Source: an uncultured Bacilli bacterium
GTDB lineage: Bacteria > Bacillota_I > Bacilli_A > ML615J-28 > CAG-313
Direction: 5' to 3'
DNA length: 59,343 nucleotides
NCBI GenBank assembly: GCA_947591495.1
Contig: CANQDG010000010.1
Span: 1-59,343, forward strand
The translations under genes were made by a program, and so were the position numbers. The notes beneath the pieces are model-generated. The model made no database searches, had not been told where the DNA came from, and was given only the letters and a program-made list of their open reading frames with translations. Shown one piece after another: positions 18,232 through 27,239 of this stretch. Position 1 is the first letter of the stretch. Every line of letters begins with the position of its first letter.

Positions 18232-18263
18232 AAAAGGCTTTTAGGATTTCCTAAAAGCCTTTT
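18232..18263. terminator. Bidirectional terminator between opp operon and ferredoxin gene
   Basis: A 14-bp perfect stem (18232-18245 with 18250-18263) has a 4-base ATTT loop. A runs precede the stem on the + strand and T follows it, so it can end both the opp operon and the minus-strand ferredoxin transcript. The T tract is better in the minus direction. Confidence 0.88.
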
Positions 18264-18284
18264 AACCGCTATAGTCTTTATTAA

Positions 18285-18452
18285 TTATTCTTCAACGATA
18301 GCTTCTGCAGGGCAATTTTCTTGGCATGCACCACAATCGATACATTGAGAAGCATCGATTACATAAATATCACCCTCACTAATACATTCAACTGGGCAGT
18401 TTGCTGCACAAGTTCCACATGCAATGCATGATTCAGTAATTTTTCTTGGCAT
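18285..18452 (-). CDS. 2[4Fe-4S] ferredoxin
   Basis: 55 residues from the ATG at 18452. GGAGG (18465-18461) precedes it by 8 bases; the in-frame ATG at 18467 overlaps that RBS and is unlikely to be the start. Two cluster motifs are clear: CIACGTCAANCP and CIDCGACQENCP. Clostridial-type ferredoxins of this length carry low-potential electrons between redox enzymes in the cytoplasm. It stands alone between two terminator-bounded + strand units. Its presence supports an anaerobic life style. Confidence 0.95.
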   Translation of the reverse strand: MPRKITESCIACGTCAANCPVECISEGDIYVIDASQCIDCGACQENCPAEAIVEE

Positions 18453-18592
18453 AATTAATTCCTCCATAAAATTTATGTAATAAAATTATATTTAAAAAAA
18501 ATTTAAATTGCAAGAATATTGCAAGATAACATCTCATAGTTATTTTTTGTCAAAAATAAACCCTAATCAAATTGATTTAATTTTCATATAAC

Positions 18593-18621
18593 TTGAAAGA
18601 AAAAAATAAATTTGCTATAAT
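18593..18621 (+). promoter_or_regulatory. Sigma-A type promoter of yneF
   Basis: TTGAAA (18593-18598), a 17-base spacer and TATAAT (18616-18621), about 32 bases before the yneF start, with AAAGGAGA as its RBS. Confidence 0.8.
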
Positions 18622-18653
18622 TTATTCAACTAGTCGAAAGGAGACTTTTTAAT

Positions 18654-18872
18654 ATGATACCATGGTATATTGGCTTAATTATTGGCATTGCTTGTTTATT
18701 AGTTGGTTTTGTAATTGGTTTTTTCGTTATTCGTAAAGTATTTACGCGTCAATTAGAGAAGAACCCTCCAATTAATCGTGATATGATTAGAGCAATGTTC
18801 ATGCAAATGGGGAGAAAACCTTCCGAAAAAGATATTACAAGAGTTATGAATTCAATGAATCAATATAAGTAA
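18654..18872 (+). CDS. yneF: YneF/UPF0154 family membrane protein
   Basis: 72 residues. An N-terminal membrane segment (about 4-27, WYIGLIIGIACLLVGFVIG) is followed by a short cytoplasmic domain with NPPINRDMIRAMFMQMGRKPS, the hallmark of the YneF family found across Bacilli and Mollicutes. Function is not established in the family. It has its own promoter and a shared terminator, so it is monocistronic. Confidence 0.88.
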   Translation: MIPWYIGLIIGIACLLVGFVIGFFVIRKVFTRQLEKNPPINRDMIRAMFMQMGRKPSEKDITRVMNSMNQYK

Positions 18873-18910
18873 AAAGCCTGATGTGAGTAATCTCACTTAT
18901 CAGGCTTTTT
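18871..18910. terminator. Bidirectional terminator of yneF and plsY
   Basis: A long stem (18871-18887 with 18892-18910, two-base bulge, TAAT loop) has A5 on its left and T5 on its right. It begins inside the yneF stop codon, and the plsY stop (minus strand, 18895-18893) lies within its 3' arm. Confidence 0.85.
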
Positions 18911-19528
18911 CTTTTTAAAACTAATTTTATTTTCTGTTCCTTTAATTAAACGTTTATAATTAGGAAGATGTTTAATTACTACGAAAATTAAGACAATTAA
19001 TAAAAAGGCAAGTAAATAATAATCCGTCGGACAAAAAATCGCATAGCCAACAAACAAAGCTAAAGCAGCACTTGTTGATCCGAGCGATACATAACGCGTA
19101 ATAGCAACGACAATGATAAAGGCTAAAAGACCAAACAAGGAAACTTTCCAAGAATATGCAATCATTACGCCTGCTGTACAAGAAATACCTTTACCTCCCT
19201 TAAATTTTAAATAAACAGGGAAGAGGTGACCTAAGATAGCTAACATCCCAAAAATTAATGGATGAGGGTTAATCGCAAACGAAGTCATTTCACTTTGCAT
19301 TAAATATTTAGTGATAAAAACAAATAGGCCTCCTTTTAAAAAGTCAAGAAGAAAAACCAGTAAGCCCCATCCAGTACCGAGCGTTCGTAAAGCATTAGTG
19401 GCGCCAATATTATGACTTCCATAATTTCTAATATCGATGCCTTTTAATTTACCAATTAGAAGGCCAAAAGGAATTGCCCCTATTAAATAGGAACTAACAA
19501 GCATTAAAATGGGGATAAAAAAATTCAT
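18893..19528 (-). CDS. plsY: Acyl-phosphate:glycerol-3-phosphate acyltransferase PlsY
   Basis: 211 residues, polytopic membrane protein. It makes lysophosphatidate from acyl-phosphate and glycerol-3-phosphate, the first acylation in phospholipid synthesis. Family motifs are visible: GSHNIGATNALRTLG near residues 37-51 and the phosphate-binding FKGGKGISCTAG in the middle. GGAGG precedes the start (plus-strand CCTCC at 19538-19542). The C-terminal basic tail overlaps the terminator shared with yneF. gpsA, which makes its substrate, lies further along in this window. Confidence 0.95.
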   Translation of the reverse strand: MNFFIPILMLVSSYLIGAIPFGLLIGKLKGIDIRNYGSHNIGATNALRTLGTGWGLLVFLLDFLKGGLFVFITKYLMQSEMTSFAINPHPLIFGMLAILGHLFPVYLKFKGGKGISCTAGVMIAYSWKVSLFGLLAFIIVVAITRYVSLGSTSAALALFVGYAIFCPTDYYLLAFLLIVLIFVVIKHLPNYKRLIKGTENKISFKKKKPDK

Positions 19529-19556
19529 TATAACCGGCCTCCAAAATATTGTTTCT

Positions 19557-19585
19557 ATTATACATCAAGGGGAAAATTTTTTCAA
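19557..19585 (-). promoter_or_regulatory. plsY: Promoter of plsY
   Basis: Read on the minus strand: TTGAAA (19585-19580), a 17-base spacer and TATAAT (19562-19557), about 28 bases before the plsY start. Confidence 0.78.
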
Positions 19586-19745
19586 TAAAAATCTCTTATT
19601 ATTGGAAAAAGATTTAAATTTGTAATATAATTCACAATAGAAAAAAAGGTTATTTTTTTTAACAAAACTCGACAAAAAAAGCTTTGGCTTATTTGTCAAA
19701 TTTTTAATTTATGTATGTTTTAGTTAGATATTTTAACTATTTTTC

Positions 19746-19774
19746 TTGCCAAAAAAATTGGTTTATGGTATAAT
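19746..19774 (+). promoter_or_regulatory. Promoter of the HNH gene, with extended -10
   Basis: TTGCCA (19746-19751), a 17-base spacer and TATAAT (19769-19774), preceded by TTATGG. The 11-mer TTATGGTATAA recurs before cmk, the aro operon, proS and the gene after lepA. Confidence 0.85.
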
Positions 19775-19841
19775 AATTTAAAGAGGCCAAGTAATAATAA
19801 GTATTTTTAAGGCACAAATTTAAAAAAGGATTATAATTAAA

Positions 19842-20666
19842 ATGGGGAAAGTTATGTGGGGAATTTTAATTAGTTTTGTAATCATTTTTCTTATTGGACT
19901 AATTATTAGACAACTTTATTTAAGTTTTGTCAAAAAGTATAGTATCTTACTTAACAAAGTCCAAGAAATTAATAAAAGATATGCCTTCTATAAATTTTCT
20001 TGTGAATGTGATTTAAGCCATACTTATGATAATGAAAAATTTTTTCAGAATATTTCCGAAGAAGATTATTTAATTTATCAATTACAATTTTATAATTATA
20101 AAAATAAAGTTCTTAATCAAATTGGTTTTATGAATTACAATTACCTTAATTTTCCTAAATATCAAAATGAAATTAAAGAGCTTACGATTAAAAACGAATA
20201 TTCCAAAAAGCCAAAAGGTTATGTAGTTAAACTTTTAAATTATTATGAAAATAAATTATATCAAAAAAGTTTACAAAAGCCAGTTACTAGTTTTTATCTT
20301 AAAGTCACTTTATATTTAGCTAAAATTAATGGCCAAGTATATAATAAAAAAGAAAAAAGTTTTACTAGTGAAAGAATTAAAAATTTAGTAAATAGACTAA
20401 AAAATAAAAATGGTGATTTCTATTTAGATAAAGGTATTTGGGATGCAATCAGTCGGGTTGAAAGAGGTCGTGTTACAAATAAGTTGCGGTTTGCGGTATA
20501 CAAAAGAGATGGATATCGCTGTAGGTATTGTCATCGCAGCCAAAATGTAGCCGTGTTAGAAGTTGATCATATTATACCAATAGCGAAAGGTGGCAAATCA
20601 ACTTTTAATAATTTACAGACTTTGTGTCATGATTGCAATAGTTCAAAAAGTGATCGACTTTTATAA
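19842..20666 (+). CDS. Membrane-anchored HNH-family protein
   Basis: 274 residues. A hydrophobic N-terminal segment (about 5-28) is followed by a Lys/Tyr/Asn-rich, mostly helical middle (30-200) of no recognised family. A four-cysteine HNH domain ends the protein (about 213-274): CRYC, VDHIIPIAKGG, FNNLQTLCHDCN. These are the normal zinc and catalytic positions, so the nuclease fold looks intact. The start at 19842 has AAAGGA upstream; MWG at 19854 is a possible alternative. There is no terminator before parE, 43 bases downstream, so it may be co-transcribed with topoisomerase IV. Whether it cuts DNA, and why it sits at the membrane, is unknown. Confidence 0.8.
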   Translation: MGKVMWGILISFVIIFLIGLIIRQLYLSFVKKYSILLNKVQEINKRYAFYKFSCECDLSHTYDNEKFFQNISEEDYLIYQLQFYNYKNKVLNQIGFMNYNYLNFPKYQNEIKELTIKNEYSKKPKGYVVKLLNYYENKLYQKSLQKPVTSFYLKVTLYLAKINGQVYNKKEKSFTSERIKNLVNRLKNKNGDFYLDKGIWDAISRVERGRVTNKLRFAVYKRDGYRCRYCHRSQNVAVLEVDHIIPIAKGGKSTFNNLQTLCHDCNSSKSDRLL

Positions 20667-20709
20667 GATTCAAATAAACGAATATAAAAATTAAAGAAAG
20701 GGTGATATT

Positions 20710-22650
20710 ATGGCCAAAACTACAAATATTTATAATGAGGATTCCATTCAAGTCCTTCAAGGATTAGAGGCAGTTCGTAAAAGACCTGGTATGTATATCG
20801 GTTCAACTGATACAAGAGGTCTTCATCATTTAGTATGGGAAATTGTTGACAATGCCATTGATGAAACTCTTTCAGGCTATGGTAATAATATTATTGTTAA
20901 CATCCATAAAGACAATAGCGTTGAAGTAATCGATAATGGTCGGGGTATTCCAACCGGAATTCATAAAGTTGAAAAACGGCCAACCCCTGAAGTTATTTTT
21001 AATACGCTTCATGCCGGTGGTAAATTTGATAATAATGGTGGATATAAAGTATCTGGTGGTTTACATGGTGTTGGTTCTAGTGTTGTTAATGCCTTAAGTG
21101 AATGGTTGACGGTTACTATTTATCGTGATGGTAAAATCTATAATCAAACCTATCGTAATGGGGGTAAGGTTATTGAAAAACCCCGTAACTTAGGTGATAC
21201 CAAAAGAACAGGAACGACTGTTCACTTTAAACCAGATCCTAAAATTTTTTCTTCAACTATTTATGATTATAAGATAATTGCTCAAAGACTTAAAGAATCA
21301 GCTTATTTAATTAAAGGCTTAAAAATAGATCTAAATGATTTAAGAACTAATAAATCGGATAGTTTCCATTTCGAAAATGGAATTGTTGAATTTATTAAAA
21401 GCTTAACCGCTGGTAAAGATGCTTTATATGAACCCGTATTTTTATCCGGTAATATGTTAAAAATTAATATTGAAGCATCACTTATTTATTGTGAAAAAAC
21501 TTATAATGAAAACATTTTATCGTTTGTTAATAATATTAGAACAAGAGATGGTGGAACGCACGAAATTGGTTTTAAATCGGCTATTACACGTGCTTTTAAT
21601 GATCATGCAAGACAAATCGGTGCTTTAAAAGATAAAGACGTCAACTTAGATGGTGCTGATATTAGAGAAGGTTTAACCGCGATTATTTCCATTAGAATTC
21701 CAGAAGATTTATTACAATTTGAAGGGCAAACCAAAAATAAACTTGGAACACCCGAAGCTAAAATGGCAGTCGAACAAGTTGTCTATGATCAAATGAAATC
21801 TTATCTTGCGGAAAACGGCCAAATATCTAGTAACTTAATTTCTAGAGCAATTAGAGCGGCTAAAGCTCGTGAAGCTGCCAAAAAGGCTCGTGATGAAGTT
21901 CGAATGGTTAAACAAAAAACTTCAAAACCTGCTAATTTAATTGGTAAACTTACCCCTGCCCAATATCGTAATCCGAAAAAAAATGAATTATTCTTAGTCG
22001 AAGGTGATTCAGCAGGTGGTACAGCTAAACAAGGTCGTGATCGTAGTTTCCAAGCGATTTTACCTTTAAGAGGTAAAGTTATCAATACTGCCAAAGCTAA
22101 AATCGAAGAAGTTTTGAAAAACGAAGAAATTATGTCAATTATTAATGCGATCGGTGGCGGTTTTGGTCCAGACTTTGATGTAGAAAAGTCTAATTATAAT
22201 AAAGTAATAATTATGACCGATGCTGATACCGATGGTGCTCATATTCAAATTCTTTTGTTAACTTTCTTTTATCGCTATATGAAACAATTAGTAGAAAAAG
22301 GCATGGTTTATATTGCAACACCACCGCTATATAAAATTTCTTCGAAAAGTGGCGTTGAATATGCTTGGACTGATGAAGAATTACGCGAAAAGATTCAAAA
22401 ACGTAATGTCCAAATTCAACGTTATAAAGGACTTGGTGAAATGAACGATCAACAACTTTGGGAAACAACGATGGATCCAACGAGAAGAACCCTTATTCAA
22501 GTTTTAATTGGTGAAGATGATGATGCAGAAAATAAAATGGAAATTTTAATGGGTGATGATGTTGAACCACGTCGTGAATGGATTGAAAATAACGTAGTTT
22601 TTGAAAATGATGATAATTTTATTTTGGAGGATATGACCGAAGATGAATAG
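20710..22650 (+). CDS. parE: DNA topoisomerase IV subunit B
   Basis: 646 residues; GHKL ATPase, transducer and TOPRIM domains in order. Visible motifs: [15 protein letters not shown], the ATP-lid [36 protein letters not shown] and the metal-binding DADTDGAH, then RYKGLGEMN. Choice of ParE over GyrB rests on TAKQ and INTAKA in the TOPRIM region and on the partner gene. RBS AAAGGGTGAT lies upstream. It overlaps parC by 8 bases. With ParC it decatenates daughter chromosomes. Confidence 0.93.
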   Translation: MAKTTNIYNEDSIQVLQGLEAVRKRPGMYIGSTDTRGLHHLVWEIVDNAIDETLSGYGNNIIVNIHKDNSVEVIDNGRGIPTGIHKVEKRPTPEVIFNTLHAGGKFDNNGGYKVSGGLHGVGSSVVNALSEWLTVTIYRDGKIYNQTYRNGGKVIEKPRNLGDTKRTGTTVHFKPDPKIFSSTIYDYKIIAQRLKESAYLIKGLKIDLNDLRTNKSDSFHFENGIVEFIKSLTAGKDALYEPVFLSGNMLKINIEASLIYCEKTYNENILSFVNNIRTRDGGTHEIGFKSAITRAFNDHARQIGALKDKDVNLDGADIREGLTAIISIRIPEDLLQFEGQTKNKLGTPEAKMAVEQVVYDQMKSYLAENGQISSNLISRAIRAAKAREAAKKARDEVRMVKQKTSKPANLIGKLTPAQYRNPKKNELFLVEGDSAGGTAKQGRDRSFQAILPLRGKVINTAKAKIEEVLKNEEIMSIINAIGGGFGPDFDVEKSNYNKVIIMTDADTDGAHIQILLLTFFYRYMKQLVEKGMVYIATPPLYKISSKSGVEYAWTDEELREKIQKRNVQIQRYKGLGEMNDQQLWETTMDPTRRTLIQVLIGEDDDAENKMEILMGDDVEPRREWIENNVVFENDDNFILEDMTEDE

Positions 22651-25120
22651 TAATAAAAATAATATTTCCAAAAAAGTCGAAAAATTTGTTGAAAATTGCG
22701 TTAGTGAATATTTTGAAGATATTATGGGTGATCGCTTTGGGCGTTACTCAAAATATATTATTCAAGATCGTGCCCTTCCTGATGTTCGTGATGGTTTAAA
22801 ACCTGTTCAAAGACGTATTTTATTTGCCATGCATAAACTTGGTTTAACTTCTAATAAGCAATTTAAAAAGTCAGCCCGGATTGTCGGTGATGTTATTGGT
22901 AAATATCATCCACATGGTGATACGGCCGTTTATGATGCGATGGTTAGAATGAGTCAAAACTTTAAAATTTTGTTACCACTTGTTGATATGCATGGTAACA
23001 ATGGTAGTATTGATGGTGACCCACCTGCTGCTATGCGTTATACTGAGGCTAGGATGAGTGCTTACTCAGAACTTATGCTTGAAGATTTAGCTAAAAGAAC
23101 CGTTGGCTTTGTGCCTAATTTTGATGATGAAGAACTAGAACCTATTGTTTTACCTTCTAAATTTCCGAATATCTTAATTAATGGCGCAAGTGGTATTTCT
23201 GCTGGTTATGCAACCGAAATTCCACCTCATAATCCTGGCGAAGTAATCGATGCTGCTATCTATCGTATTAGCAATCCGAATTGCACATTAGAAGAATTAA
23301 TGCAATTTGTTCAAGGCCCTGATTTTCCAACAGGAGCAATTGTTCAAGGCTTAGATGGTTTAAAAAGCGCATATGAAAATGGTCGTGGAAAGGTTATTGT
23401 TAAATCACGATATGAAATTGATCGCTCCAAAGTTGAACCACAAATTATTATCACTGAAATACCTTTTGATGTTAATAAAGCGCTTCTATTAAGAAAAATG
23501 AGTGAAGTTATTCAACTTAAAGGAATTGATGGCGTTAAAATGATTCGGGATGAATCAAGTAGACAAGGTCAACGAATTGTTATTGATTTAAGACGTGAGG
23601 CTAACCCCGAAAATATCATGAATTTTCTTTTGAAACAAACCGACTTACAAACAACTTATAACTTTAATATGGTTGCTATATCTCAAGGTCGGCCAATGCA
23701 AATGGGGCTTGCGGACATCTTAGATGCTTATATTACGCACCAAAAAGAAGTAATTACTAATCGTTGTAATTTTGATTTAGAAAAATCCCTTAAACGTTTA
23801 GAAGTTGTTCAAGGTTTAATTTCCATGGTTTCAATTTTAGATGCGGTCATTGCAACTATTAGAAATTCTAAAAATAAAGCTGATGCTAAAGAAAACATTA
23901 TTTCTAAATATGGTTTTACCGATATTCAAGCTGAAGCCATCGTTACTTTACAATTATATCGTTTAACAAATACCGATATTTTTGCATTAAGAACTGAACA
24001 AAAAGAATTAGAACAAGCAATTAAACAACTTCGACATATTTTATCAAGTGAAACAGCTTTACAAAAAACCATTATTGCTGAACTTACACGCGTTAAAGAA
24101 ATTGTTAAAATGGATCGTAAAACGACAATTGAACACGAAGTTGAAGAAGTTGAAGTTAAGACGGAAGAATTTATCCCTAAAGAAGAAGTTATGTTAATTA
24201 TTACCCATGATGGATACTTAAAACGTCTTAGCAAAAAAGCTTTCCTTGCTAATACTGAACCAACTAAACTAAAAGATGGGGATGTTATTACTGATATCTA
24301 TGAAACTTCAACCACTGATACGCTTATTCAATTTACAGATCGTGGTAATTACATTTTCTTACCAATTCATAAAATACCAGAAACAAAACATAAAGATTTA
24401 GGCTTTCATGTTAGTACATTAATAGGAATGGAACCAAATGAAAAAGTTATTTTCTCTTTCCCAGTTGATGATTTTAATAAAGAACGTTATGTTTTACTTG
24501 CTACGAAATCGGGTTTAATTAAGCGTATTCAACTTTCTAGTCTATACGTTACAAGATATTCAAAAGCATTAAAAGCAACTAAACTTAAAGATGATGATTT
24601 AGTAGTTAGCGCCGATGTTGTAACTGGTAGTAACTATGAGGTTGTTATTGCGACGAAAGATGGTTATATGAATCGATATGATGCATCAGAAGTTAGTATT
24701 ATTGAGCCTGCCTCATTTGGGGTTAAATCAATTGAATTAAAGAGTCGACCAAATGATTATGTTGTTGGTGCAAAATATGTTAGTGAAAAAGATATCGTAA
24801 TCATTTTAACTAATCGTGGTAACATTAAACGTTTCCGTCCTGATGAAATTAATAAAGGCAAGAAAAATAATGTTGGTAAGATGTACTTAAAAGCTGTTAA
24901 ATCTAATATGCATGAAGCAATTGATTTAGAAGTTATTCATAATAAAAATGCTAATGGTGATCTTGCTAGTTATATTTTCTGTGAAAATGGTTATGTGGAA
25001 ATTGATTATACCATTTTAAGAACAGCGATAGCTGATAATGGTAAAAAATTTACTTCATCTAGTGATGGTAAACCCGAAGAAATTGTTATTTGCCGAAATG
25101 GTAATGATTTAGAATTATAA
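22643..25120 (+). CDS. parC: DNA topoisomerase IV subunit A
   Basis: 825 residues. The breakage-reunion domain includes [15 protein letters not shown], the winged-helix region with [18 protein letters not shown], and the catalytic tyrosine Tyr133 in [11 protein letters not shown]. The C-terminal half holds the beta-pinwheel repeats. It starts inside the last codons of parE, using GGAGG at 22626-22630. Ser/Asp positions in the quinolone-resistance region cannot be called resistant or sensitive without alignment. Confidence 0.93.
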   Translation: MNSNKNNISKKVEKFVENCVSEYFEDIMGDRFGRYSKYIIQDRALPDVRDGLKPVQRRILFAMHKLGLTSNKQFKKSARIVGDVIGKYHPHGDTAVYDAMVRMSQNFKILLPLVDMHGNNGSIDGDPPAAMRYTEARMSAYSELMLEDLAKRTVGFVPNFDDEELEPIVLPSKFPNILINGASGISAGYATEIPPHNPGEVIDAAIYRISNPNCTLEELMQFVQGPDFPTGAIVQGLDGLKSAYENGRGKVIVKSRYEIDRSKVEPQIIITEIPFDVNKALLLRKMSEVIQLKGIDGVKMIRDESSRQGQRIVIDLRREANPENIMNFLLKQTDLQTTYNFNMVAISQGRPMQMGLADILDAYITHQKEVITNRCNFDLEKSLKRLEVVQGLISMVSILDAVIATIRNSKNKADAKENIISKYGFTDIQAEAIVTLQLYRLTNTDIFALRTEQKELEQAIKQLRHILSSETALQKTIIAELTRVKEIVKMDRKTTIEHEVEEVEVKTEEFIPKEEVMLIITHDGYLKRLSKKAFLANTEPTKLKDGDVITDIYETSTTDTLIQFTDRGNYIFLPIHKIPETKHKDLGFHVSTLIGMEPNEKVIFSFPVDDFNKERYVLLATKSGLIKRIQLSSLYVTRYSKALKATKLKDDDLVVSADVVTGSNYEVVIATKDGYMNRYDASEVSIIEPASFGVKSIELKSRPNDYVVGAKYVSEKDIVIILTNRGNIKRFRPDEINKGKKNNVGKMYLKAVKSNMHEAIDLEVIHNKNANGDLASYIFCENGYVEIDYTILRTAIADNGKKFTSSSDGKPEEIVICRNGNDLEL

Positions 25121-25160
25121 GATTAATAAATTTATCATTTAATATACGAAGATTTTAAAG

Positions 25161-25172
25161 TTATGGTATAAT
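25161..25172 (+). promoter_or_regulatory. Extended -10 promoter of the cmk operon
   Basis: TTATGGTATAAT lies about 20 bases before the cmk start; the -35 region (25144-25149) is a poor match. No terminator is seen after parC, so read-through is also possible. Confidence 0.7.
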
Positions 25173-25192
25173 ATTGCGAAGAGGTGGAAGAT

Positions 25193-27238
25193 ATGATAAG
25201 AGTTGCAATCGATGGACCAGCAGGATCTGGTAAGTCAACAATTGCTAAAAACTTAGCTAGCAAACTAGATTTTGAATATATTGACACCGGTGCAATGTAT
25301 CGTGCCATTACCCTCAAAGCCTTAAAATCTGGCATTAATTTAGAAGATGAATCTCAATATACTTTTTTACAAGACACCGTTTTAGACATCCAAAATGGTA
25401 AATACATTATGGATGGCGAAGATGTTAGTGAAAGCATTCGTTCCGTTTTAGTTACTAATAATGTTTCAACTCCTTCTAAATTAGAAGTTGTGCGAAATTA
25501 TTTAGTTAATTATCAACGTAAAATTTGCAATCAAAAAAATTGTATTGTTGATGGTCGTGATATCGGTACGGTTGTTTTACCCCATGCTGAAGTTAAAATT
25601 TATCTTGATGCGACCATTGAATGTCGGGCGCGTCGCCGGATGCTTGAAAGAAAAGAAAAAGGTATTAATCTTACTTTAGATGCAACAATCAAAGAAATTG
25701 AGCTTCGTGATTGGAAAGATTCGACGCGAAAAATTAGTCCTTTAAGATGTCCAGAAGATGCTTTCGTAATTGATAGTACGGAGTTATCAATTGATGAAGT
25801 AGTTAGTCAAATTATAAAATTAATAAATGAGAGGTCAAAAAAAATGAGCAAACATACTTATTATGAAGGTCAATCTGTTAGAGGAATGATCATTAATGTG
25901 ACAAGAGATGCAATTTACTTAACTCTTGATGATGAAACCAAAGCGGTTATTTATGATAATGATTTAAAATCATATCAAGAAGGTCAAAAACTTTATGATA
26001 TTTATCATGAAGGTGAAGAATTTGAAGCTTTAGTTAAACAAGTAACTAAAGACAAAAAAACACAAGAACCACTTTGTATTTTATCAACTAAATTAGCTGA
26101 TGAAAAAGCTAAACTTTCTTTATTTGAAAAACTTAAAGAAGATGATGAAATCTTTAAAGCCAAAGTCACTAAAGTTACATCAGCTGGAGCTGATTTAGAA
26201 TATGAAGGCGTTAAATTATTTTTACCTAGCAAATTTATTGACTTAAAAGAAGAAGCATTAAGAACCCTTCGTGGTCAAACTTTAGATGTTATGGTAGTAT
26301 ACGTTAACAAAGATCATTTACAAGTTACAGTTTCTAATATAATGGCGATGAAAAAACAACATCGTCTTGCTAAAGAAGCGGCTTTTGCGGCCTTAGAAGA
26401 AGGAATGGTTGTTGAAGGTGAAGTTGTTAACATTTTACCATACGGCGCTATCGTTAGTTTAGGTGAGGTAAGTGGTTTATTACATCAAACTGAAATTGAT
26501 CACAAGCTTGTTCGTAATGTGGCATCTCATTTACAAGTAGGACAAAAAGTAAAAGTTAAAATCTTAGAAATTAAAGATAACAAAATTGCTCTTTCAATGA
26601 AAGCTCTTGTTAAACATCCATGGGAAGTTTTAAAAGAACAATATCATGTTGGTGATATTTTTGATGGATTAGTTGAAAAAATCATTCCTGCTGGCTTAAT
26701 TATTAAATTAACTGATGATTATGCTGGCTTAATGCCAAGAGTTGAATATTCATGGTTTACTAATGTAAAACTAGAAGATGAAGTTCATGAAGGCGATACT
26801 TTAAAAGTTAAAATTAAAAATATCGATGATGCAAAAAAACGTGTAAGCTTATCTCATAAAGAAACACTTGAAAATACTTGGGCTGATATTAAACTACAAC
26901 GTGGTGATACCATTGATGTTGTAATCGCTGAAATAAACGATAAAGGTGCCCTTGTTAATTACAAAAATGTTCAAGGCTTCTTACCTGTTAGTGAAGTTAC
27001 TTCAGCGAAAAGAATTAACCGGGTAGATGAGGTTTTCGCAGTTGGTAGCACAGTTAGTGTAATGGTTAGAGAATGTGATCCAAGTGTTGCCAAACTTCGC
27101 GTTAGTGCTAAGGCTCTTGAAATTGCGAAAGAAAGAGCAACCTTTAATAAATATTTTGCAGAACAAGAAAAAGAAACACCAACTAGCACAATTGGTGATC
27201 TAATCGGTAATTTTGATATAAAGAAAGAAGACAAATAG
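25193..27238 (+). CDS. cmk: Cytidylate kinase fused to a five-domain S1 RNA-binding protein
   Basis: 681 residues from ATG 25193 (AGGTGG 5 bases upstream); the in-frame GTG at 25184 is part of that RBS. Residues 1-217 are a complete Cmk: P-loop DGPAGSGKST, YIDTGAMYRA, VDGRDIGTVV, CRARRR. It phosphorylates CMP and dCMP. Residues 218-681 carry five S1 domains (about 226-290, 318-383, 403-475, 487-560, 571-642), like the YpfD/RpsA-type protein encoded just after cmk in Bacillus. The join is at an A8 tract, where an RBS-like GAGAGGT and an in-frame ATG (25844, codon 218) remain. With seven A's, Cmk would end TCA AAA AAA TGA, overlapping that ATG. The fusion may therefore be recent, slippage-controlled or a sequence error. 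S1 protein may be made separately from the internal start. Confidence 0.9.
   Translation: MIRVAIDGPAGSGKSTIAKNLASKLDFEYIDTGAMYRAITLKALKSGINLEDESQYTFLQDTVLDIQNGKYIMDGEDVSESIRSVLVTNNVSTPSKLEVVRNYLVNYQRKICNQKNCIVDGRDIGTVVLPHAEVKIYLDATIECRARRRMLERKEKGINLTLDATIKEIELRDWKDSTRKISPLRCPEDAFVIDSTELSIDEVVSQIIKLINERSKKMSKHTYYEGQSVRGMIINVTRDAIYLTLDDETKAVIYDNDLKSYQEGQKLYDIYHEGEEFEALVKQVTKDKKTQEPLCILSTKLADEKAKLSLFEKLKEDDEIFKAKVTKVTSAGADLEYEGVKLFLPSKFIDLKEEALRTLRGQTLDVMVVYVNKDHLQVTVSNIMAMKKQHRLAKEAAFAALEEGMVVEGEVVNILPYGAIVSLGEVSGLLHQTEIDHKLVRNVASHLQVGQKVKVKILEIKDNKIALSMKALVKHPWEVLKEQYHVGDIFDGLVEKIIPAGLIIKLTDDYAGLMPRVEYSWFTNVKLEDEVHEGDTLKVKIKNIDDAKKRVSLSHKETLENTWADIKLQRGDTIDVVIAEINDKGALVNYKNVQGFLPVSEVTSAKRINRVDEVFAVGSTVSVMVRECDPSVAKLRVSAKALEIAKERATFNKYFAEQEKETPTSTIGDLIGNFDIKKEDK
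25829..25846 (+). promoter_or_regulatory. Internal RBS and start of the S1 part, at an A8 tract
   Basis: GAGAGGT (25829-25835) lies 8 bases before ATG 25844-25846, which is in frame with cmk. The eight A's at 25837-25844 are the only thing that keeps the two reading frames joined. The site has the form of a normal gene start, so a 464-residue S1 protein can be expected regardless of the fusion. Confidence 0.7.
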
Positions 27239-27239
27239 G

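Larger units (their letters stand above)
19529..19841. other. 313-bp divergent intergenic region plsY / HNH gene
   Basis: No gene is seen. It holds the minus-strand plsY promoter (19557-19585) and two candidate + promoters: TTGGAA 19602-19607 with TATAAT 19626-19631 (18-base spacer), and the stronger pair at 19746-19774. Between these lies an imperfect inverted repeat (19671-19697, GACAAA arm with TTTGTC arm) that could attenuate transcripts from the upstream promoter. Confidence 0.6.
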
